Source: Undaria pinnatifida | Lineage: Eukaryota; Sar; Phaeophyceae; Laminariales; Alariaceae | Reading direction: 5' to 3' | DNA length: 64,000 nucleotides | Assembly: GCA_012845835.1 (NCBI GenBank) | Contig: JABAKD010000024.1 | Span: forward strand, 2,956,061 to 3,020,060 | In this document: positions 55,511 through 64,000 of the stretch, in pieces | Layout: each line of letters opens with the position of its first letter | How positions within the stretch are numbered: the stretch's first letter is position 1 | Position numbers and translations under genes: made by a program | Notes under the pieces: generated by a model | The model's input: only the letters and a program-made list of their open reading frames with translations | The model's database searches: none | What the model was told of the DNA's origin: nothing

Positions 55511-57890
55511 CGAACATTGTCTGATTCCGGAATACCAGGTATGTATGACTTAACACGGCCTTACATCGGCGAAACAAGTCACGTGCGCGATTTCTCGTAA
55601 ACACGACCTATAGTCTAAGACTTGAACGTAGCCTGAGATCGGTCTCCACCCCCCCCAGAGAAAAAAAATCATGACAGTAGTACGAGCGATTGGGAACTTC
55701 TATACAGGCGTTATTATCCGGAGTTAAGACCGGGTTCGGGGGACGTGAGACAATACGGTCTTCCCCAGATGGTTTCGTGACAAGCCGATTTACCATGTTT
55801 CCTGAACAGCCTTAAACCGAATGGTCTTTCTTACTGGGTACCTCATTACTGGTACTACGTGGCAAGAGGACGCCCCGGAGGTCAATCCTGGTGAGATTGG
55901 GTGCTTCGAGCCCCAAAGTATGCATTTTGTTAGCTAGAAGTCCAAGCCGACGGGATGCGTCAGACACATGACTGTTGTAGCCCAACAGTTCGGACTTCTA
56001 ACTATAGACTAATACTAACCCGAGTTCTTATGCACTGGCGGGTGCTGATGCTCGCATTCTAATAATGTCAGTGCTACTTCAAATGTTGTTGTATGATGTA
56101 AGGTGGAAGTTTCCATGGGGACTTTTGGACGCACGGATGGGCCGGCCTGAGCCCAAAATGCGGCTGACTAGGCGACAAACAGGGGCTATTTCGCTGCTTC
56201 TGCGCTACTTCTAGCGTTCCGTTCCGCCCTTTCTCTCACACAAGATTTCTCGAACGAGCATACCATGTAGTGCACTAGGTATGGTCCCACCACTCCACAG
56301 CTTCTCTTCCGCCAAGCATATTGCTAGGAGTTGTCCCCACCAAGAAAACGCAGAACATCTGGGAAGATGGCTCAGTCAGAAGGGGGGGTGCATGATCATC
56401 AGGTTCGACCAAAGCTTGATATACTTCCTTGCTCCCTTTCCGTGGCAGGTGGTCCCATCAGCACCAGCACCAGCAGCCGTGTGAAGTGAGCCTAATGCTT
56501 CATCCCAACCTACTGGAGAGTGAGAACGGACTCGCATTATAATACTCGTCGTAGAGTCTTTGTGGGACCTCCAAATTTGTTGCGTAGGAAAAAAAGATGA
56601 CCCTTTGAGAACCCTACTATTTTTTTGCTTGGATTGTCCTTGGATTATGACCTTCGTCGGATTCGAAACTTTAGACACGCTAAGATAGAGGTGCACAAGG
56701 CTTTTTTCCTTCTGCGGGTTGCTGCTTGGGGAGATCCGAACCTCACCCGCAAAATGATTATGAGCAGACTGGAAGTGCAACCGGTGGCACAGGTATACAG
56801 AGAAATGGTATTGAAAAACAAGAACGACATTCCAACGATGTTAGCCCCGTCATTCAGAAACCATTTCAGCAAAAAAAAGGTATACCTCTAGACTAGTCTA
56901 GTCTAGACTATCGTAGCACGCGCCACTGCTGTTATATGTACCGGGTATGTCTTCCTACCCACAACCAAATTTGACATCTCGTAAACACCATACATATAGT
57001 GCTCCACGCAGACGCATCTGGTTGCTGTAATACCTAGCCAAACCAACACATAGATAGCCGGCGCCTCATACATCATCAGTCAATCCAAAGTCCGTGTGGT
57101 TACCTACATAAAAATGCGCGATTGTTTCGGGTTGAGTTCATGTTGTTTTCTTTTGGGACGAACGGATGGGCTGGCCGGTGGTCAGTTTGGCGACGAGGTG
57201 ACCAAACGCCACAACAAGGCAACACCTTCCCTGATTTCAAACCCTGTTTTCCATTTACCAGGCGGGTACTCTTTAGTCTAACATTAATTATTATTGATTG
57301 TACTATGACATATTGGCTGTATTCATGGGTTTGTTTTTTATTTTCGACGCAAGCATGGGCCGGTTGGAAAAAGCAAAGAACAAAAGGGCGACCGAGCGAC
57401 GAACAGGCGACCTCTTCGCTGCTTCTAGCCGGCCAGCGTTTCTCTTACTTACAATTTCTCGAACCAACATATACACCATTCTGCCGGGAGTATAAGGACC
57501 GTTTGTATATTATACGAGTACTAAATGGTCCTTATATTTCTGGGAAAGTCTTGGAAAACATATAAACACACTTGACATCTTATGACAGTTCTACGAAATC
57601 CTCGATCCCACAGCTCAATAAGCGCATTTTCAATTTTAAAAATTGAAAACAATACCTGGTACCTTTTTATTATTGTTGCCCGCCAACAATGTAGCGTAGA
57701 TGTCGTTCCGACATAAAAATCGACTACGATCCTTCCGTGAAAACAGTGGTATCTCTCCGATGACACTCTGCCAACCGTTTTTCGATTTATTTTCCCCGCA
57801 TCTTTTAATTTTAGCTGCTACCGATATAATCTAACCTCGCCCTCATAACCACTCCGTCCCCAGGTAATTGTTCACAGTCCTCCGGTTTCT
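55511..57890. other. Gene-free region with duplicated segments
   Basis: ACGGATGGGCCGGCCTGAG (56140) and related text at 57168 and 57354, each followed by CGACAAACAGG/CGACGAACAGG, TCGCTGCTTCT and TTTCTCGAAC, show at least two diverged copies of one repeat. Open frames here, including one of 147 codons at 57122-57565, contain repeat sequence and show no domain. Confidence 0.4.
56674..56924. mobile_element. MITE with GACGCGTGCTACG termini, copy 3 (decayed)
   Basis: Left GACACGCTAAGATAGAGGTG, right ATCGTAGCACGCGCC. It shares CCCCGTCATTCAGAAA and a CAAAAAAAAGGTATACCTCT-like end. A TCTAGACTAG expansion separates the right end. Confidence 0.7.
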
Positions 57891-57899
57891 TCCTCCCTT

Positions 57900-60800
57900 C
57901 TCCAGGGGGCCTAGCGGTCCCTCAGGGCTGGTTTGTGTCTATTTACTCGGCGATACTGAATGGTCACAGAGATGGTCTGGAAGGAGCGTTCCTTGTAGAA
58001 GGGGCGTTCCTTGCATAAGAGGCGTTCCTTGCAGACGCCTTTCCGCGATAGAGACCACACCCGCCCCTACAACTTTGCTGACCGCTACCTGGTCGATCAT
58101 TTGGACGATCCGTCCGTCCCTCCGACGATGCTGACCGCTACCTGATCGATCAGGTCGCTGCCTTCCTTCCCGAGGCACCCAAAGCTTTTCACCGCGGTGG
58201 TGGCAAGTATTTTGAAAACGAATTCTTCTAAACACGCCGCGAGAATTTAGTTGCGCCCGTCCAAGGACACCTGTCGCGGACGAACGTAGTGATTGCGCTT
58301 GCACGCCTCAGAAGTGGAAGCAATTGACTCGTCTTGGTGAGCGCTACACGCGAATCCCCGCGTGTGACTCTGCATACGTGATCTCGAGTAATATCGCTTT
58401 GTTGCGACACTCCGATGCCGAAGCATCTTGGGGTCCTCCCGCATCGAAAACAGTGTCCATGCGGAATCTCTGTTTGCATGGAAGGGGGCTCCGCTTTCCA
58501 CTTGGTGACGAATGGACATACTCTGAAAGGTGAGGAAGAGCGAGTGCACCAGGGGCTGGTGCTGGTTCACCAGCACGCCCGACCGATTATATAATGGTGC
58601 ATGCCACGTGTTAGCCTCCCCACTGCACCGCAGCAGGGCACCTCGCCGGCAGGATCTCCTCAACTCCCAGGAATGTCTTTCGCGCAGTCACGAATTCTGA
58701 CTCTGGGATGATTTTGGCCGAGTCGGCAGGCCTTGCCTTTGAGAAGGCGGTAGCCCCTGGTCCGGATTGAATCCGTTGCCGGGCCTTGACCAAACCTCTC
58801 GTCTCCTTCTCTCCTTGTGAGTCGCTCACGCCTCGCTGGGGCGTCGTCACTGGCAGCTGGTCCAACGAAGCAATGTACCTCTCATAACAGACTCAGTTTA
58901 CCAGCTTCCCCAGCCTATGCTGTGCTTTGCCGGAGCTGGTAGTTTTGGCGTCGTATGCCGGCAACACGTCCGCAACTGATTGCCCTGAGCCATCTTACTC
59001 TCCTGCTCTACAGGTTCTGCCCCGTCCGACTTCCGGCATATTATTCTCCTTGCCTCCCTCTGAAACTCCATGCAAATCACCGAGGTTCGCTAACGCTGTT
59101 CCAAAAGCGCCGAACGAGGTCTGAATCGGACGGTTTCCTCCGGACTTTGTCCACCATAACGCCAGACAACCTAACAAACACCTCCGGCACCATCGCGACC
59201 AAGCTTCCGGCGGGTGCTGACATCCTCCGGACTTTAGTCGACGAAAGCCCAAACCTTCCGTTCCCCGTGAACAGGCTCGCCTGCGCCTGTTGGTAGGGTT
59301 GCAAGGCCAACTGATTTGTCGGGTACCCGTCCTCGAAAAACGACGATTTACCTGTTGCCCTCGCGAGATAATGCAGTTCTCAAGCATTCATATGGCGTTG
59401 CTGTCTGCCTTTTTTTGGCATGCGAGTAGGGACAAATCGGGGTCCATAGCGCGTTCAATGTAGGCAATCCGTTGCACTATAGAGCCGGTGGCGATCAGGT
59501 TGGCTGATTGCTTGTCCGGCATGCGCGGCAACGTCCGCGCGAGTGCTCCGCTCCTCCGTTTTGGAATATCTCCGTTACGCTCTCCCTCGTGAATTCGTCA
59601 GTACCGACAGGCACCCCAACCACCTGTACCCCACCCCGTTCGGCGATGCGGACGCCAATGTCTTCAAGAAGGGCGATCTTTTCCGGCATAGAGACTTGCC
59701 CCTTCGGGGGTAATGCAACCGCTTTACTCGGGTCGATGTCAATGCCGATGTTGGATACCTCACGCTGGAGGAAGGGTACAACTTCCACAGTATCGGGTGT
59801 GACTTCCATCGTGCCGATGCTGATGTCATCTAGATAGGCGAATAACTCTACACCTCCTGGCTCGAACTTCGATCGGATCCGTTTCAGCACCGACAGGAGC
59901 GGCATGCAGAACAACGCCAACGCCGACCCCATGGCATCCCCTCGCTGTACCCCACTGAAGTAGCCAATCTTGCCTCTTTCTCCCAATTCCATCTGAAAGA
60001 ACACGAAGGAAGATCTCTCGCCGTAACATGTTGCCACGAACGGTGTAAGTGATGGCACGCAAATGGCTGCTACGCAAACACGGCAGTCCGTTTCACTTTG
60101 TAGAATGCATTGAAGCAATCGTTCAGCGAGTTTTTTCCCTCGTGATGCGCCCTGGCGCGTAGCGCTACCTGATCAACCTCGCCTCTCGTACTTCGACTCC
60201 AAACTGTCTCGCTTCGCGGTTGGTCTCCTCCAGCCGTGGTTGCCACTGCCGCATGGTCCCGGCTGCAAGAAGGTGCCTCTACGTCATCTTGACGCAGATG
60301 GGGCAGCGTTTTTCATCCAAGACAGTGAGGTTAGATTGCAAGAAGAGGTGCCAGAATTCCGACGGGATGGCGTTTGGATCGCCGATAATTCTTCTCCAGA
60401 AGGCTACCAGCCCCGAATTTTGCTCGCCCGAAGCCATAGTCCTGACGATTAACAGCAATTGCGAAAAGTACAGGCCGTCGCGTCCCGCGTCTGATAACGG
60501 GCTAAGATGATTGATCTGACATCCACGGCTACCTACGAGTCGAGTTCTTCCTCCGTGGAGCAGCTAGGACCACTCTCCCTTCCTCCGGGTAGGAGGAACT
60601 TGCTGCCACCGCTCCCGCTGCTGCTTCGGAGACGCAGGTCTGATCCTCCTCCGAGAACTTTGTTTTCACTCGCTCGTTTTTCTCACTCCGCGGGGCGCGC
60701 GGTTCCACGAGGAGGCTGCGTGCTGCCACAGTCACCTCCCCTGGATGACGGCATGGTGATGAAGCCCCCTTAAACATACCAGCGTCCGTCGCTTCGCGGG

Positions 60801-60990
60801 CTTGGCCGCTCTGCCTTGTCAAAGTTTGACAGGTATGCGCCATTAACCACGGGAGAAAAAGAGTGAGGTCACCGCGTTCGGCGGGCGCACACCTCTGCCG
60901 CTGCTTCACACGGCCATCCTGCGAGTGCAGCAGAATCGAGAGGGTGTACCACAGCTTGATCGACCTCAAGGGCGAGTTCGGTGTCTCCAA
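57900..60990 (-). mobile_element. Reverse-transcriptase element, degenerate, minus strand
   Basis: The longest frame (60118-59495) has RT motif B (GVQRGDAMGSALALFCMPL), motif C with the catalytic YLDD (ELFAYLDDISIG) and a following motif D-like GIDIDPSKAVALPPKG. Further downstream, through frame shifts, come FVTARKTFLGVEEILPARCP, HAPLYNRSGVLVNQHQPLVH, IRHQVESGAPFHANRD, SACKRNHYVRPRQVSLDGRN and KERSFQTISVTI near the 3' end (57945). A GLG(V/I)..VNQHQP.IRHQVESG-type tail resembles that of multi-copy stramenopile retroelements known to me. The clade is not assigned. It is not intact. Confidence 0.8.
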
Positions 60991-61066
60991 TTTTGTGGTT
61001 TGTCGATGACCTGCCAGGGCGTGATTTTGATACTCACAGAATCTAGTCTACTACATCTGCAGTAGT

Positions 61067-61290
61067 ATACATATATAAATGTCTATGTAAAATATTGCAC
61101 TTTTTTCGGTTTGGCTTGCTCTCCGGGCGGCCGAGAATTTTTCTCCCAAGGCGCCCGTCGGTACATTACGACGCATGCCTTGATCCCGGCCGAGCTTCGT
61201 GGCGGTGCTCTGATCGTCCAACGTCGCTGACCTGCTGGCTCTTTTTTTCGAGGGGTTGCATTTCGCCTCGCTGCTCAGTAAGCCGAACGG
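61067..61290. repeat. Dispersed repeat pair, copy 1
   Basis: Shares GGCTTGCTCTCCGG, CGGCCGAGCTTCGTGGCGG, AACGTCGCT and GCTGGCTCT with 62566-62805. Both are preceded by a TATAAATGTCTATGTAAAAT-like stretch. Confidence 0.7.
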
Positions 61291-62264
61291 GTGTATGTAA
61301 TAACCCCAACATGTTTTAAATAGCCAGCTAGCCCGCTAGCCCGTTCCCCTCTGGCATTTTGTTTTTGTTCCGCTTTCCCGCACGCCGTACAGCAATAGTG
61401 ATTGTATAAGACATCATAGCAGTCCAATTGTTTTACCCTCTCTGCTGTCTGCTACGACGCAGCAGCAGCAGCACTCCTTTGTGACAGCCACGGACGGTGC
61501 CTCCGTGTGTGCGTGTGTGCGCTTCTTTCTGTTGATGTGTAGTATCATAGTCACATAAAACGGTCAAGAAGAGAATCTTTTTTTTTGTTTTTAAGGCGGC
61601 CGCTCAGCCTTGTTAATAGCAGCCACTAAAACAGCATTCAGCAGTGCAGCAGCAGCCGCGGTACAACGGCAGCCGCCCTCCACAAGCTCTCGCCTTTATG
61701 CCAGTAGTCACGGTTTATGCGCGTGTGGCTGGTGTACAGCAGCAGGAAATCGAACCATGACAACATTAACAAGTCCAACATAACAGTCGAGCACACAACG
61801 TCGGACCTCATACCAGGTATACGAAGCATACAGCCGCAGCAGCAAATACAGTCACCTAGATGTAGCTCATACCTGTATACCTTGTACATACAATGAGTGT
61901 GCCTTTGCACTATTACTTCAAGAAGAGCAGGAGAGAGATCTCACTTCGGAACAGTAGCGATCGACGTCCACCGCATGTTCCATCGTGATCCGACAGCACT
62001 AACAACCCGAGCATCAGGCCTGGGCTGAACCTCCGCTGGCCTGCCACATAGTAGCCACATCTATACAGGGAGTACACAGGAGCTTGCGTACAAACCCGGT
62101 AGATTTCTAAGACCCACAAGTAGCCCACTCCAACAGTTAACTCACACTATAACAATGATTTGTTTTATGCATACTGAATTCCACAGAAGATGTCTGGTTT
62201 GGTCCCGTTCAATGCGGCTTGTGTAGTTTCCTTGCGCACAGAACAAGGCTGAATGTGTTAGTCC

Positions 62265-62460
62265 TCAGTCCTGTTGACCCTGGCATTAGCAGGGGAGTCA
62301 CCGACCTGCATCCTTCACGAGGCGGGTATGCACACCCCGTACCACGCGCGATCGAAGTATCACACGCAGCTTGCAAAGCTGAGAGTTTTGATCGAATTCC
62401 TTTTTGGTCGATCTCACACACAGCTCAAGTGTATTTTTTCGTTTTTTTTTATTTTTTCAA
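62265..62460 (+). repeat. 'CAGCTTGCAAAG' family, diverged copy
   Basis: TGTTGACCCTGGCATTAGCA, GGGGAGTCACCGACCTGCAT, CACGCGCGATCGAAGTATCA and CACGCAGCTTGCAAAGCTGA follow the same order as the 19915 and 20381 copies. Confidence 0.7.
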
Positions 62461-62565
62461 TTGTTATGATTGAAACGCCTGTGTTTTCCATTTTCGACTT
62501 GCCACACGCCCCCGGGTTATCATATCAACCCCATCACCCGAAGAGGAACCTTGTATATTTCAAAA

Positions 62566-62805
62566 ATATGTATATAGATAGTCTATATGTAAAATGTGGT
62601 CTTTTTTTTTTGGCTCGCTGCTCTCCGGCGACGGCGTGCTTCTTCTCGCACTTTCGGCCGCGGGGCAAGCTAGCCTGCCATGGGTACATTATGGAGCGTG
62701 TCTGGATCTCGGCCGAGCTCCGTGGCGGCGCTCGGCGCATTAAACGTCGCTTAGCTGGCTCTATTTGGCTAGGAATTGCGTTCCGCCTCCCTGAGACGAG
62801 CAGGT
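62566..62805. repeat. Dispersed repeat pair, copy 2
   Basis: Partner of 61067-61290, with GGCTCGCTGCTCTCCGG, CGGCCGAGCTCCGTGGCGG, AACGTCGCT and AGCTGGCTCT. No coding function recognised. Confidence 0.7.
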
Positions 62806-62879
62806 CACTTGGAACGCCCAAAATAGTTGTTCAAATTTTGATAATTTGTGTGAAAGGTAAAGTGGTTGTAGAGTAAATC

Positions 62880-64000
62880 GAGAGTATATAACGCCTTCCA
62901 GGTCCGATAGGAACAATGCCTGCGATGTAATTGGAAATCTTTTTTTCCATCACTATAAAAGTATGCCCATCACGAACTTCTGGGAAAATTCTTGGCGGAA
63001 ATTTCCGGCAACATTCTTGCATAACTGCTGTGACAGCAGAAATCAATGCGTCGTCTTCGTAGATCGGGATGTTGTGTCCACTGTCCTAAAAACTGGGGGA
63101 CAGACGGCATTCATCTTGTGTGGGCAATCCTCGAGATGCATTGGAGTAGTGTCACCGTGTGCGCACGCACGTGCGCGCCCCCTCACAGAACTTCACCCGT
63201 GCTGCTGTCCGGCAGCCTTTCACACGTGGTTGCCATCTGCCGCTAGGACGCGGCAGCGCACGATTGTAATGGAAAACGCGAGACACATACATGATGAGTA
63301 GTCTAAAACAAGGGCAGGCGTGTGGCGACATACACAACCGAAAACAAGAGCACGGATGTGTATGGCGACAAACGCGAAGACACAGCAGCAGCAGCAGCTG
63401 TAGTAGTAGTAGCCCACCACAGCACAGCCGAGAGAGGGCCCTCCCGGCCTAGCTATGGTGGCGCAGCCGCATCTACCTCGTGTCCGTGCCCTACAGGGCT
63501 GGGTGGTGATTGATGTAGAGCGTTTGGAGGGGGAGGTGATATCGTTGTGTGGGGCGGGTGGAGTGTGTGAGGCAATCAACGAAAACTGGCTTGTTGCTTG
63601 CAGGATTAAGGATCAACTTCAACCAAAGAGCCCCCCTCGCAGGATTTATAACCCCCTGTGTTGCGGTTTGGGATCGTTCGGGTATAATTTGATAAACTTT
63701 TACATTTTTTAGTTCTTCGTTGTTTTGTTCGTAAAACAATGGCCCGCTACTCAACTAACCTCAGCAGCAGCACAGCGGCAGTAGCAGCAACCACCCGGAC
63801 TAATTTTACCTCAGCAACAGCAGCACAACAGTAGCAGTAGCAGCAACATAGCGCGGCAGTAGTAGCAGCAGTACACATGTGGATCGGATTAGTGTGGGGT
63901 TTGGGAGCGCGCCGCCCTGAGACGTTTCGGCCCCGGATCTCGACGTGGGTGCGTGGGCATGGGTGCAGACAAGGGTGAATTGGCCTGCACTCTCCCGCCG
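62880..64000. other. Gene-free right end with CAG-rich tracts
   Basis: No supported gene. CAGCAG/TAGTAG tracts occur at 63380-63420 and 63760-63870. Confidence 0.4.

Noticed and set aside
57122-57565. 147-codon open frame as a gene
   Set aside because: It contains a segment repeated at 56140 and shows no domain, start context or splice support.
62274-62876. 200-codon open frame as a gene
   Set aside because: It spans two dispersed repeats (62265-62460 and 62566-62805).

Overview
The window looks like nuclear DNA of a brown alga (Phaeophyceae, Ectocarpus-like). The main reason is a gene with tandem EsV-1-7 cysteine motifs (C-x4-C-x15-17-C-x2-H, 12 residues to the next motif), a family expanded in brown algae. 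Large spliced genes, long introns packed with transposable elements, G/C homopolymers, trinucleotide arrays and an interstitial TTAGGG tract fit that assignment. Two spliced genes are supported at splice-site level; nearly everything else is repeat.

Layout. 1-5.5 kb: a 217-278 bp minisatellite, a 0.6 kb AAT microsatellite, an LTR-like pair (1848-2059, 2714-2926) enclosing a 540 bp foldback, a MITE, and a 0.5 kb satellite of short hairpins. 6.5-8.05 kb: tandem tRNA-like (SINE-like) units interrupted by a terminal-inverted-repeat element with TTAGGG repeats. 10.3-15.44 kb: the EsV-1-7 gene, + strand, with introns holding a LINE fragment and short retroposons. 15.4-28.5 kb: MITEs, a degenerate coding-like block, a 42-bp minisatellite split by a 1.57 kb hAT-like element, a single copia-type LTR and a 0.64 kb inverted-repeat element. 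28.5-52.45 kb: a 24 kb, + strand gene for a DOT1-type histone H3K79 methyltransferase. Its introns hold a defective Ty1/copia element (35.1-38.6 kb), a 5'-truncated LINE (40.7-43.55 kb) and several MITEs. 52.5-64 kb: poly-G-linked retroposon pieces, microsatellites, more MITEs and a degenerate reverse-transcriptase element (57.9-61.0 kb, minus).

Gene content. Concatenating the DOT1 exons gives the core in order: a YGE loop, DLGSGTG (AdoMet motif I), [26 protein letters not shown] and MSWGPATV. A long low-complexity tail follows, containing tetrapeptide repeats, Glu runs, Gly/Asp repeats and ten 9-residue repeats. The EsV-1-7 gene ends in an exon with a PQKKRKL nuclear-localisation-like motif. 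Both genes are plausibly nuclear and regulatory; nothing shows that they act together.

Most notable observations: (1) in the DOT1 gene the 3' ends of four exons reappear as diverged copies, most with an intact GT, inside the downstream introns; (2) a LINE and a short retroposon family share a 3' end running into poly(C); (3) both genes change reading frame inside a G/C homopolymer; (4) an LTR-like pair encloses a foldback whose arms carry a repeated basic open frame. The 5' ends of both genes are unresolved.
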